Source: Aerococcus urinae (GTDB taxonomy: Bacteria > Bacillota > Bacilli > Lactobacillales > Aerococcaceae). From it: a DNA stretch of 64,000 nt. Below, piece by piece: positions 45,029 to 54,057 of this stretch (position 1 is the stretch's first letter; every line of letters starts with the position of its first letter). The position numbers and the translations under genes were made by a program. The stretch is from contig NZ_CP014161.1 in the NCBI RefSeq assembly GCF_001543175.1, positions 434,001 through 498,000 on the forward strand, read 5' to 3'. Under the pieces are notes generated by a model. It worked only from the letters and a program-made list of their open reading frames with translations, did no database searches and was not told the DNA's origin.

Positions 45029-46397
45029 GCCCTCAGGCCTCAAAGCTAGCGCCCGCTACCAGGCTATGGAAACCCTAGACCTAGTCTATAAGGGCGAGGC
45101 CTTTGTTAACCAAGAAGTCAACCAGGTGCTCAGCCACAGTCGGGTAGGAGACTCGGACCGAGATCTCTATACCCGCCTAGTTTACGGGAGTCTGCAATTC
45201 CATTGGACCCTCCAAGAACTCTTAAAACAGGTATTGAAACGCTATAAGCGGACCAAGAAGTGGCTGCTAGCCCTACTCGAATTGTCAGCCTACCAGCATT
45301 ATTATCTCGATGCCATTCCTGACCACGCTATTGTCGACGAGGCCGTGCGTATCGCTAAGAAGCGCGGTAACCAGACCATGGGACGTTTTACCAATGGGAC
45401 CCTGCGTAACCTCTTCCGGACCTATCCGACCATCGAGGACTTTATTAGCCAGCAGGTAGGCGACCAGGCCTATGTTCTTTCCTTAGAGACTAGCTTGCCC
45501 TTAGATTGGGTGAATTATTTTGTCCAACGTTTCGGTATGGAAACCACCCAGCAAATTGCCCAAGCCATGGTAGAACCATCCCAGGTTAATGTGCGAATTA
45601 GTTGCGACTATTGGCAGGACCAGGACAAAATTAGTCAGAGTTTATCCGATCAAGGTTTTCCTAACCAAAGCAGTCAGATAGCTCCTCACCAGCTAAAAGT
45701 TAAAACCGGTAATCCAGCGCAATCTGAACTCTTTGAGAAGGGAGTTATTACCATTCAAGATGAGGCTGCCAGCCTGGCCGTCGATATCTTGAATCCCAAA
45801 GCTGGCGACCGGGTCCTAGATGCCTGTGCGGCACCTGGGGGCAAGACGGTCCAATTAGCTGAATATGTAGGTGAAACGGGCCAGGTCTTCGCCTTTGATA
45901 TTGCTGAGAATAAATTACCCTTAATTGCTGATAATGTTAAACGCATGCATGTCGATAGTCAGGTAAGGATCCAACAAGGGGATGCCAGCCAACTAGGTGA
46001 AAAATTTCCAACGGAAAGCTTTGACGGAATTTTAGTTGACGCTCCCTGTTCAGGTGTGGGCCTCTTCCGGCGTAAACCGGATACCAAGTTGAACAAAGAT
46101 TTTCAAGATCTAAAGAATTTGCAAAAAATTCAATTAGAAATCTTAAATAATATCAGTCCCCTACTAAAAAAGGCTGGCCGCTTGGTCTATAGTACCTGTA
46201 CAATAACAGCAGAAGAGAACTGGCAAGTGGTCGAAAAATTTCTAGCGACCCACCCAGACTTCGCTCTCAAAGCCATTGGCCCTGAGTGGCAGGAAGTTTT
46301 ACAGCCATCTTTGATCAATGACGCTTGCCTGGAAATCTTACCGCATCATTTTAATAGCGATGGTTTTTTTGTCGCCTTATTAGAAAAACAAAGTTAG
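45003..46397 (+). CDS. rsmB: 16S rRNA (cytosine-967-C5)-methyltransferase RsmB
   Basis: Methylates C967 of 16S rRNA. N-terminal NusB-like domain (about 15-140), then SAM-dependent domain with VLDACAAPGGKTVQLAE (motif I), DAPCSGVGLFRRKPD containing the active-site Cys, and YSTCTITAEENW with the second Cys. ATG 44985 is in frame but lacks a ribosome site; GGAGGAGCGG at 44987-44996 precedes TTG 45003, so TTG is taken (464 aa). Either start overlaps the end of fmt, implying coupled translation. Confidence 0.9.
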   Translation: MKSATHSNKPSGLKASARYQAMETLDLVYKGEAFVNQEVNQVLSHSRVGDSDRDLYTRLVYGSLQFHWTLQELLKQVLKRYKRTKKWLLALLELSAYQHYYLDAIPDHAIVDEAVRIAKKRGNQTMGRFTNGTLRNLFRTYPTIEDFISQQVGDQAYVLSLETSLPLDWVNYFVQRFGMETTQQIAQAMVEPSQVNVRISCDYWQDQDKISQSLSDQGFPNQSSQIAPHQLKVKTGNPAQSELFEKGVITIQDEAASLAVDILNPKAGDRVLDACAAPGGKTVQLAEYVGETGQVFAFDIAENKLPLIADNVKRMHVDSQVRIQQGDASQLGEKFPTESFDGILVDAPCSGVGLFRRKPDTKLNKDFQDLKNLQKIQLEILNNISPLLKKAGRLVYSTCTITAEENWQVVEKFLATHPDFALKAIGPEWQEVLQPSLINDACLEILPHHFNSDGFFVALLEKQS

Positions 46398-46408
46398 GAG
46401 CAATTGCT

Positions 46409-47152
46409 ATGGAAGTTAGTCAGTTGACCGATACTGGTCAAATTCGAAGCTCAAATCAAGACCAAGTAGGAGTTTTTTATAATCAAGCCGAGCAGGCCCT
46501 ACTCCTGCTCTGTGACGGCATGGGCGGCCATAATGCTGGGGATGTAGCCAGTGAAATGGCCCTCTATGCAGTTGGCCATGCCTGGGAGGAGTCTCCTAAG
46601 ACTGATACTGAAGCGGTTCAAACTTGGTTAGAAGATAATATTGTTTCAGCTAATGACCGGGTTTTACAAGCTTCAAAAAAATATAATGATTTGTCAGGTA
46701 TGGGGACCACTATTGTGGGAATTGCGATTATTGAAGGGAAGGGGATTGTCGCCCATGTCGGTGATAGTCGGGCCTATTGCTACGATGGGGAGGCCTTGAA
46801 GCCTTTGACCCGCGACCATTCCTTTGTCCAAGAACTCTTAGATATGAACATGATCACCCCATCTGAAGCCCAAAACCATCCGCAAAAGAATATTGTGACT
46901 CAAACCGTGGGGGTAAGCGAAGATATTAAGGTGGATATTTCGGTGTTTGCCTTAGAGGCTCAGACCATGCTCTTACTCTGTTCAGATGGTTTAACCGATA
47001 TGCTGACTGATGACGACATCGGTCAGATTATCGCTAGCGATGAAGACGTTAATCAAGCAGCTCAGGCCTTAATCGCAGCGGCCAACCAAGCCGGGGGTCG
47101 GGATAATATTTCGGTGGTCCTCGCCAGGATTGAGGGAGGGGATGTGTCATGA
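46409..47152 (+). CDS. prpC: PP2C-family Ser/Thr protein phosphatase
   Basis: Mn2+/Mg2+-dependent phosphatase that reverses the neighbouring kinase. PP2C motifs: SNQDQVGVF, LLLCDGMGGHNAGDVAS (metal-binding Asp-Gly), HVGDSRAYCY, TRDHSFVQEL, LLCSDGLTDML and the final GGRDNISVVLA. 247 aa. AGGAGCAATTGCT precedes the ATG. The stop overlaps the kinase start by four bases (ATGA), typical of this pair. Confidence 0.95.
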   Translation: MEVSQLTDTGQIRSSNQDQVGVFYNQAEQALLLLCDGMGGHNAGDVASEMALYAVGHAWEESPKTDTEAVQTWLEDNIVSANDRVLQASKKYNDLSGMGTTIVGIAIIEGKGIVAHVGDSRAYCYDGEALKPLTRDHSFVQELLDMNMITPSEAQNHPQKNIVTQTVGVSEDIKVDISVFALEAQTMLLLCSDGLTDMLTDDDIGQIIASDEDVNQAAQALIAAANQAGGRDNISVVLARIEGGDVS

Positions 47153-49200
47153 AACAAGGTCAAGTGATTGGTAATCGTTATGAAATTATCCGCCACCTTG
47201 GCTCTGGAGGAATGGCAACTGTCTATTTAGCCTATGATCCGATTTTGGAACGGGAGGTCGCCATTAAATTCCTCCGCATTGGGACTTCGGATATGGATGA
47301 CGCGACTCGGCGCTTCAAACGAGAGGCTATGTCGATTTCAGAAGTAAACCACCCCAATATTGTTAATATTTACGATGTCGGTGACGATGATGATGGCCAC
47401 TATATCGTGATGGAATACATTGAGGGAATTGACCTTAAACAATTTATTCGCAAAAACCATCCCATCAGTAAAGAAACTTATCAAGGAATCATGATGCAAA
47501 TCCTAGCTGGGGTTGAATGCGCCCATCGCAAGGGGATTATCCACCGGGACTTAAAACCGCAAAATATCATGATTAAACCGGATGGTCAGGTAAAAATCAT
47601 GGACTTTGGGATTGCCTTGGTCTCTACCGAGACTTCAATTACCCAGACCAATACCATTATTGGTTCGGTCCATTACCTCTCCCCCGAACAAGCCCGGGGG
47701 TCGATGGCTAGTTACCAATCCGACATTTATAGTTTGGGGATTGTTTCCTTTGAAATGCTCACTGGTCAGGTCCCCTTCGACGGGGAATCCGCCGTTAGCA
47801 TAGCCATTCAACACTTCCAAGAATCCTTACCGGATATTAATCAATTCCGTTCCGATATCCCTCAAGCCATGCAAAATGTTATTATGAAGGCGACGGCCAA
47901 GGAAGCTAATGAACGCTATCAGACTTGCGAACAGATGCGGCAAGATTTAGCGACCTGTCTAGATCCCAGCCGGGCCAATGAAGCACCATTTACGCCTTCA
48001 TTGATGAAGAATGAAACCATTGTTATGGCTAAAGACGCGATCGAAAAACAAATTACTGACGAAACTAAGGTCACTCCTCAAGCCAAGCCAGAGCCCAAAG
48101 AAACGGCTCAAGCGACCAAGGCCATGCCGATCGGTGCTGGCTTAGCGAGTCAAAAGGCAGAGGCCCAAAGTGAGCCAAAAGTAAAAGCAGCTCCGCCAAA
48201 AACATCCAGTCGGCCCAAGCGGAGATGGCCTTGGTTCATTGGGGGGCTCTTGGCTATCTTATTGCTTCTCGGCGTCTTTGTCTTTGGCCAGGGACAAAGT
48301 CAACCGGTCCCTGATTTAACCAATATGACCGAAGACCAGGCCCGTAATAGCCTGGTTAATAATGGCTTTAGCCTGGGTGAGAGCCATCAAGAATATAGCG
48401 ACCAGGTGGAAAGCGGGCGAGTGATCCGGACCGATCCGAGTAGTGGGCGAAAGGTCAAGGCAGACCAGCCCATTGATCTCTATATTAGCCAGGGTAAGGA
48501 ACCCATTGAAATCCCTAACTACCAAGGACAGACCCTAGAACAGGCTAAGAAAGATGCTGAGAAGAAAGGCTTTTCTGTAAGTAGTGAAGAAGTCTATAGT
48601 GAAGAGGTTGAAAAGGGTAAAGTGATTTCCCAAAACCCAGCTCCGGGTGCTAGTGTGGTGGCTAGTGAAACCAACCTGCACTTGGTCGTGAGTCTGGGTA
48701 AGGAACCCTTAACGATGGCCAACCTGCAAGGCTTAAACCAAGCGGGCGTCCAACAATATGCCCAAAGTGTGGGCTTGAATGTTAGCTTTAATGAAGCTAA
48801 TTCAGATTCGGTGCCTAAGGGCTTAGTGGTCTCCCAAAGTATCGCCCCTGGAGCCAACTTTAACCGCGGGGCGAATTTGACTGTGACCCTTTCTTTAGGG
48901 CCTGAGGAGGAGCCCACACACAGCTTCCGTCACACCATCACTATTCCTTACAAGGGCAAAAGATCTCGTGGAGATTCGGATAGCGAGTCTACTTCTCAAC
49001 GGCAGGCAGTCAATGACATTGAGATTTACATTGATGATTTAAACCATTCTTACAATGAAGTGGCCGATCACTTTACCATCACTGACGATAAGTCTTATAC
49101 TTTGAGTTTTGAAACTGAGCCTAATAAAACCGCTCGTTTCAAGGTGGTTCGTGACGGCAAGACGATTTTAGAGAATCGAGTGAAACCAGGCGATGACTAA
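47149..49200 (+). CDS. prkC: PASTA-domain Ser/Thr protein kinase
   Basis: Membrane sensor kinase for cell-wall state, 683 aa. Cytoplasmic kinase domain: GSGGMA at 18-23, K40, HRDLKPQN at 132-139, DFG at 152-154. Low-complexity linker (about 275-355), transmembrane helix about 361-381, then three extracellular PASTA repeats (about 386-455, 456-523, 524-592) that bind muropeptides, and a further C-terminal segment of about 90 residues with a beta-rich FTITDDKSYTLSFE region. The gene overlaps its phosphatase and rsgA, so all three are translationally linked. Confidence 0.95.
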   Translation: MKQGQVIGNRYEIIRHLGSGGMATVYLAYDPILEREVAIKFLRIGTSDMDDATRRFKREAMSISEVNHPNIVNIYDVGDDDDGHYIVMEYIEGIDLKQFIRKNHPISKETYQGIMMQILAGVECAHRKGIIHRDLKPQNIMIKPDGQVKIMDFGIALVSTETSITQTNTIIGSVHYLSPEQARGSMASYQSDIYSLGIVSFEMLTGQVPFDGESAVSIAIQHFQESLPDINQFRSDIPQAMQNVIMKATAKEANERYQTCEQMRQDLATCLDPSRANEAPFTPSLMKNETIVMAKDAIEKQITDETKVTPQAKPEPKETAQATKAMPIGAGLASQKAEAQSEPKVKAAPPKTSSRPKRRWPWFIGGLLAILLLLGVFVFGQGQSQPVPDLTNMTEDQARNSLVNNGFSLGESHQEYSDQVESGRVIRTDPSSGRKVKADQPIDLYISQGKEPIEIPNYQGQTLEQAKKDAEKKGFSVSSEEVYSEEVEKGKVISQNPAPGASVVASETNLHLVVSLGKEPLTMANLQGLNQAGVQQYAQSVGLNVSFNEANSDSVPKGLVVSQSIAPGANFNRGANLTVTLSLGPEEEPTHSFRHTITIPYKGKRSRGDSDSESTSQRQAVNDIEIYIDDLNHSYNEVADHFTITDDKSYTLSFETEPNKTARFKVVRDGKTILENRVKPGDD

Positions 49201-50125
49201 TAGAGAAACCGAAAAACAGGGCCAAATCGTTAAGGTCTTGAGTGGCTTTTACTATATTGAAGACCAAGATAGTCGAGAGATCTACCAAACCCGGGCGCGC
49301 GGTCTCTTTCGTAAGGAACAGCTGAGCCCCTTAGTGGGGGACTATGTCAGCTTTCAAGCAGATAATCCCCATGAAGGGGTCTTAACTGCTGTGAAGGAGC
49401 GCAAAAATGAGCTTGACCGGCCGCCCGTGGCCAATATTGACTTAGCCTTTGTCGTTGCTTCCGTGACTCAACCACACATTCCTAGCAAGTTGATTGACCG
49501 CATGTTGGTCTATAGTGAAAGCCAAAGGATCCAACCAGCGCTTTACTTTTCCAAGTTAGACTTACTCGATGAAGCAGAACGTGAAGAATTGCAGACGCTC
49601 TTGGCTAATTACCAGTCCCTGGGCTACCAAGTCTTAACGAATTTAGACCTATCTCAAGCAGACGAAGATTTACTGACTGAACTTTTTCATGGGAAAACCA
49701 TTGCCGCTATGGGACAGTCAGGGGTTGGTAAGACCACCTTGTTAAACCATCTCCTGCCTGATCTCCATAAGGAAACGGCTGCTATTTCTAAGGGGATGGG
49801 CCGGGGCAAGCATACCACCCGCCATGTTGAATTACATGATGTCTATGGGGGTAAGCTAGTCGACACGCCTGGCTTTTCCAGTTTAAGCTTAGATAGCATT
49901 GAAAAGGAAGACCTGGGAGACTACTTCCCTGAAATGAGAGAGCGGAGTGATTTCTGTAAGTTCCGGGAATGCTCCCACACTCACGAGCCCCAATGCGCCA
50001 TTAAAGCAGCCCTAGAGGCAGGCGAGATTAGTCAGAGTCGTTATGACCATTATGTGGAATTTTTGCAGGAAATTATTAATAAAAAACCCGATTACCAACA
50101 GAAAAATAGGAGGAAGAAAAAATGA
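49193..50125 (+). CDS. rsgA: Ribosome small subunit-dependent GTPase A
   Basis: Circularly permuted GTPase that checks late 30S maturation. Order OB fold, G4 SKLD (120-123), G1 GQSGVGKTT (174-182), G3 DTPG (224-227), then zinc ligands C255, C260, H262 and C268. 310 aa. Starts eight bases inside the end of prkC and overlaps rpe by four. Confidence 0.95.
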   Translation: MTNRETEKQGQIVKVLSGFYYIEDQDSREIYQTRARGLFRKEQLSPLVGDYVSFQADNPHEGVLTAVKERKNELDRPPVANIDLAFVVASVTQPHIPSKLIDRMLVYSESQRIQPALYFSKLDLLDEAEREELQTLLANYQSLGYQVLTNLDLSQADEDLLTELFHGKTIAAMGQSGVGKTTLLNHLLPDLHKETAAISKGMGRGKHTTRHVELHDVYGGKLVDTPGFSSLSLDSIEKEDLGDYFPEMRERSDFCKFRECSHTHEPQCAIKAALEAGEISQSRYDHYVEFLQEIINKKPDYQQKNRRKKK

Positions 50126-50769
50126 AAATTGCCCCAAGTATTTTAAATGCTGATACCGGTCGTATGCGTGAAGAAGTTGCCCGGATTGAAGAGGCTGGAG
50201 CAGACTGGGTTCATGTGGATATTATGGATGGCCACTTTGTCCCCAACCTCACGTTTGGTGCGCCCATGGTGGAAGCCCTACGTCCTCACACCAAACTCTT
50301 CATTGATTGCCATATGATGGTGGATAATCCAGATGACTATATTGAATCCCTAGCCCAAGCGGGAGCAGATAGCATGACGGTGCATTTTGAAGCGGTCACC
50401 CACTTACACCGCACCATTCAAAATATTCAATCCCAAGGTATGAAAGCTGCGGTGGCGCTTAACCCAGCGACTCCAGTAGCAGCCATCACACCGATCTTGA
50501 ATATGGTTGATATGGTCTTAGTCATGACGGTTAACCCAGGCTTTGGTGGCCAAGCCTTCATTCCAGATATGGTAGAAAAAATGACTGAACTGGACCAAAT
50601 CCGTCAGGAAAAAGGCTACCATTATCAAATCCAAGTCGATGGAGGGATCGATAACACCACCATTCGTCAGTGCTACGACCAAGGGGTGGATGTCTTTGTT
50701 TCCGGCTCTTATGTCTACAAAGGGGATTCTAACCAAGCCATCGCTTCCTTGCGCGATGCTTGCTGCTAA
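50122..50769 (+). CDS. rpe: Ribulose-phosphate 3-epimerase
   Basis: Interconverts ribulose-5-P and xylulose-5-P in the pentose phosphate pathway. TIM barrel, 215 aa, with signatures APSILNAD, HVDIMDGHFVPNLTFG and VMTVNPGFGGQAFIP. AGGAGGAAG upstream; overlaps rsgA by four bases. Confidence 0.95.
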   Translation: MKIAPSILNADTGRMREEVARIEEAGADWVHVDIMDGHFVPNLTFGAPMVEALRPHTKLFIDCHMMVDNPDDYIESLAQAGADSMTVHFEAVTHLHRTIQNIQSQGMKAAVALNPATPVAAITPILNMVDMVLVMTVNPGFGGQAFIPDMVEKMTELDQIRQEKGYHYQIQVDGGIDNTTIRQCYDQGVDVFVSGSYVYKGDSNQAIASLRDACC

Positions 50770-50784
50770 AAGTGAGTGAGGAAA

Positions 50785-51456
50785 ATGATTCAACGTATTA
50801 TTGCTGTGGGAAGCGCCATTGCCCATTTGGACAATCCCATTATTGCTAGCTACAAAAGCGACCCTCAAGTGGCCTGGGTAGGCATTGACCGTGGGGCGAG
50901 AGAGTTGCTCTGGGCCGGCTTACCCCTCAACCTGGCTGTGGGGGACTTTGATTCGGTGACCGCGGAGGAAAGACAAGCGATCCAAGAAGCGGCCCAGGAA
51001 TGTATTGTCTTACCCAGTGAGAAGAATGATACTGATACCGAGGCTGCACTGGTGGAAATGATAAAAAATTGGCCCCAGGCTGAACATATCATTTTTTATG
51101 GCATGCTGGGTGGTCGTCTCGACCATACCCTTAATAACCTCTGGATGGCCTACCAAGACCGTTTTCAACCGGTCATCTCTCGCTTAGAATTTGTTTCCGT
51201 CACCAACACGGTTCGCTTTTTGGAGCCTGGTGACCATACCATTTATCCCTATGCAGGGATGACTTATCTTTCCTTGATCTCTATGGGGCCCGTGAGCGGG
51301 CTGACCTTAAAAGACGTCAAATACCGCTTAGAGGACTTTGCTTCTGATAACCCGCGGTCCTTTATTTCTAACGAGTTTCTCCCTGATGGATGCCCCATGT
51401 CCTTAAGCTTTACTTCTGGGCTCTTGATGGTCTTACAAACCCGGGATGCTCACTAG
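50785..51456 (+). CDS. thiN: Thiamine pyrophosphokinase
   Basis: Converts thiamine to TPP using ATP. GIDRGARELLWAGLPLNLAVGDFDSV, LPSEKNDTDTEAALVEM and the GMLGGRLDHTLNNL signature are clear. A GTG at 50776 is an alternative start; the ATG at 50785 gives 223 aa. Last gene of the priA-to-thiN run. With the ThiT-like gene at 37431 it suggests thiamine salvage, an inference. Confidence 0.92.
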   Translation: MIQRIIAVGSAIAHLDNPIIASYKSDPQVAWVGIDRGARELLWAGLPLNLAVGDFDSVTAEERQAIQEAAQECIVLPSEKNDTDTEAALVEMIKNWPQAEHIIFYGMLGGRLDHTLNNLWMAYQDRFQPVISRLEFVSVTNTVRFLEPGDHTIYPYAGMTYLSLISMGPVSGLTLKDVKYRLEDFASDNPRSFISNEFLPDGCPMSLSFTSGLLMVLQTRDAH

Positions 51457-51484
51457 TTATTTGCTAAGTATTTTCTAAAAGAAC

Positions 51485-51513
51485 TTGCAACCCAGTAACC
51501 CCTATGATAAAAT
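51485..51513 (+). promoter_or_regulatory. Sigma-A promoter of rpmB
   Basis: TTGCAA (51485-51490), 17-base spacer ending TGA, TAAAAT (51508-51513). Confidence 0.75.
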
Positions 51514-51556
51514 ATTCTAGTATGTTCAAAAAACTGTAAGAAGGGAGTTATTCAAC

Positions 51557-51745
51557 ATGGCAAAACAATGTTATTTCACAGGTCGTAAAGCAAAATCTGG
51601 AAACAACCGTTCACACGCTTTAAACAGCTCAAAACGTACCTTTAAACCAAACTTGCAAAAAGTTCGTGTGTTAGTTGATGGAAAACCTAAACGTGTTTGG
51701 GTTTCAGCTCGTGCCCTTAAATCAGGAAAAGTTCAACGTGTTTAG
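51557..51745 (+). CDS. rpmB: 50S ribosomal protein L28
   Basis: 62-aa basic protein. [19 protein letters not shown] followed by [12 protein letters not shown] is the L28 pattern. Only one cysteine in the opening segment, so this is the zinc-free form. AAGGGAG upstream. Confidence 0.95.
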   Translation: MAKQCYFTGRKAKSGNNRSHALNSSKRTFKPNLQKVRVLVDGKPKRVWVSARALKSGKVQRV

Positions 51746-51768
51746 TCAACAAACTAACGATAGAAAAT

Positions 51769-51817
51769 CACATTAGCCATAGAGTGTTAATCATTCTACC
51801 GCTAATGTGTTTTTTTA
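51769..51817 (+). terminator. Terminator of rpmB
   Basis: CACATTAGC (51769-51777) pairs with GCTAATGTG (51801-51809), then a run of T. Confidence 0.8.
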
Positions 51818-51950
51818 TTATTAGCTTTTAATTTAGGCCAGAGAGTGCAATATCCGCCAAAAACTGGTACAATGGGAAAAGGATTATGATATAAGAATCT
51901 TCAAGCGTATTCATCGAAAAAATGACTCTTATTAACAAGGAGGAAAAACA

Positions 51951-52313
51951 ATGCCTGTAAAAATGGATTCTGAATATGGCGAAATTGAAATTACTAATGA
52001 CGTGATTGCTAAGGTTGTGGGAATGGCTACCACACAAAATTATGGTGTGGTCGGCATGGCCAGCAAGAACCAAATCCGTGATGGCATTTCTGAAATCTTA
52101 AAAATTGAAAATTATACCAAGGGAGTCGTTGTGCGTAGCGAGGCTGATCTGGTGATCGTCGATGTTTATATTATGGTAAACTATGGCACCAAGATCTCAG
52201 AAATTTGTCGTAACGTGCAACGCTCTGTAAAATATGATTTAGGACGGCAACTAGGCATCACTGCTAATGTAGTGAACGTCTTTGTCCAAGGCATATATAC
52301 AGAGGATCAATAA
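51951..52313 (+). CDS. Asp23/Gls24 family envelope stress response protein
   Basis: 120-aa protein of the YloU/Asp23 family (EITNDVIAKVVGMATTQNYGVVGM then VDVYIMVNYGTKISEICRNVQ). Role in envelope homeostasis, often membrane-associated in the family. AAGGAGG precedes the ATG. 21 bases before fakA, as in yloU-yloV of B. subtilis. Confidence 0.92.
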   Translation: MPVKMDSEYGEIEITNDVIAKVVGMATTQNYGVVGMASKNQIRDGISEILKIENYTKGVVVRSEADLVIVDVYIMVNYGTKISEICRNVQRSVKYDLGRQLGITANVVNVFVQGIYTEDQ

Positions 52314-52334
52314 GCGAAGGGAGGAAGACGCTGC

Positions 52335-54002
52335 ATGAGTCAGTTAGTCATTGATGCATCAGAATTAAGAAACATGGTTGCCGTAGGTTGCGACAAGTTA
52401 AAGCAAGGAGCAGATTATGTCGATTCCTTAAATGTCTTTCCGGTACCTGATGGGGATACAGGAACCAATATGAACCTATCCTTTTCAGCGGGCTTAGACG
52501 GAGTCGAGAAGAACGATGGGCAAAGTGTCGAAGAAGTCGCTGATGCCCTAGCTAAGGGTTTGCTAATGGGTGCACGGGGAAATTCCGGCGTAATCCTATC
52601 CCAAATCTTTAGAGGCTTTGCTAAGGGCTGTAAGGGTCTCGAAAAGTTAGATGCCAAGGCCCTAGCTAATAGCTTTGACCAGGCGGTTAAGTCGGCCTAT
52701 AAGGCAGTCATGAAGCCAGTGGAAGGAACGATCTTGACCGTGGTCCGTGAGGGAGCAGAAGCCGGTCTAGTCCAAGCTGAAAAGAGTGATGACGTCATAG
52801 AGGTTATGCGCGCTGTTTCTGAAGGCGCTAACTTGGCTTTAGAGAACACCCCTAACCTGCTTCCTGTATTAAAAGAAGTAGGCGTTGTTGATTCTGGCGG
52901 TCAGGGACTTTGCTTAATCTATGCTGGCTTCTTAGAGGCCTTGACGGGTGAAGCGGTTGCTAGTTTCCATACCAATGTGGAAAATACTGACCTCACGGAA
53001 TTAGCCCATGAAGAAAATTACTATAATACTTCCCATTCCGTGTCTTCAGAAGATATCAAATTCGGCTTCTGTACCGAAATTATGGTGGCTTTAGGTCAAG
53101 GCTCAGAAGACTATGAAGACTTTGACTATGAGACTTTTCGAAATTACCTAAGTGAACGCGGGGATTCCTTATTAGTGGTTAATGATGATGAAGTAGTCAA
53201 GGTCCATGTCCACACTGAACGTCCTGGTGATGTCCTCAATTATGGGCAAAAATTTGGGACCTTAATCAAGGTGAAAGTGGATAATATGCGCCAGCAACAT
53301 GAGGATATCTTGACCAATAAGGCCAAGTCAGCCCCTAAGGAAAAACAAGCCTACAGTATTATTGCTGTTTGTGCCGGTGAAGGCGTGAGCGAACTCTTTA
53401 AAGAGGCGGGGGCTAGCTACATCATTTCCGGTGGCCAAACCATGAATCCGTCAACGGAAGACTTTGTTAAGGCCATTGAAGCGGTTAACGCTGAAAATAT
53501 CATCCTCTTACCTAACAATAAGAATATCTTTATGGCGGCTAAACAAGCAGCTGACGTTAGCGAAGTACCTACCGTGGTCTTGGAAACCGAGTCGATTACC
53601 CAAGGATTAGCAGCTTTACTTGGCTTTAACCTCAATGATGACTTAGCAAGTAATGAAAGCTCCATGAAAGAAGCCTTCCATGAAGTCAAGAGTGGGCAAG
53701 TGACCCATGCGATTCGGGACACCTCCATCTCTGGTTTAACCATCCACAAGGGTGACTATATGGGCCTCGTTGAAGGCGATATTCAAGTCTGTGATAAGGA
53801 TAAGAGTCAGGCAGCCCGTAAAACAGTCCAGGCCTTAACCGATGAAGAAAGTGAATTAGTGACTTTAATCTATGGTGAAGACATCAGTGAAGAAGAGGCT
53901 AGTCAGTTAGCCGACCTTATCACTGAAGATAATGATCAATTAGAAGTTGAAGTCTATAAAGGGGACCAGCCTGTCTATAGTTACTTAATTTCTGTTGAAT
54001 AG
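52335..54002 (+). CDS. fakA: Fatty acid kinase FakA (DAK domain protein)
   Basis: ATP-binding subunit that phosphorylates FakB-bound exogenous fatty acids for PlsX/PlsY. DhaL-type N-terminal domain with NVFPVPDGDTGTNM (Asp39 and Asp41 in the Mg-ATP site) and GARGNSGVILSQI, central region, and C-terminal domain ending VYSYLISVE. 555 aa. GGGAGGAAG upstream. FakB proteins are not in the window. Ends in a terminator. Confidence 0.92.
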   Translation: MSQLVIDASELRNMVAVGCDKLKQGADYVDSLNVFPVPDGDTGTNMNLSFSAGLDGVEKNDGQSVEEVADALAKGLLMGARGNSGVILSQIFRGFAKGCKGLEKLDAKALANSFDQAVKSAYKAVMKPVEGTILTVVREGAEAGLVQAEKSDDVIEVMRAVSEGANLALENTPNLLPVLKEVGVVDSGGQGLCLIYAGFLEALTGEAVASFHTNVENTDLTELAHEENYYNTSHSVSSEDIKFGFCTEIMVALGQGSEDYEDFDYETFRNYLSERGDSLLVVNDDEVVKVHVHTERPGDVLNYGQKFGTLIKVKVDNMRQQHEDILTNKAKSAPKEKQAYSIIAVCAGEGVSELFKEAGASYIISGGQTMNPSTEDFVKAIEAVNAENIILLPNNKNIFMAAKQAADVSEVPTVVLETESITQGLAALLGFNLNDDLASNESSMKEAFHEVKSGQVTHAIRDTSISGLTIHKGDYMGLVEGDIQVCDKDKSQAARKTVQALTDEESELVTLIYGEDISEEEASQLADLITEDNDQLEVEVYKGDQPVYSYLISVE

Positions 54003-54007
54003 TTAAG

Positions 54008-54036
54008 AAACAGGCTGTCTTGCAGTCTGTTTTCTA
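54008..54036 (+). terminator. Terminator of fakA
   Basis: AAACAGGCTG (54008-54017) pairs with CAGTCTGTTT (54023-54032) with one wobble, then TCT. Confidence 0.65.
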
Positions 54037-54057
54037 TATTTAGAAGGGTGAAAGAGA

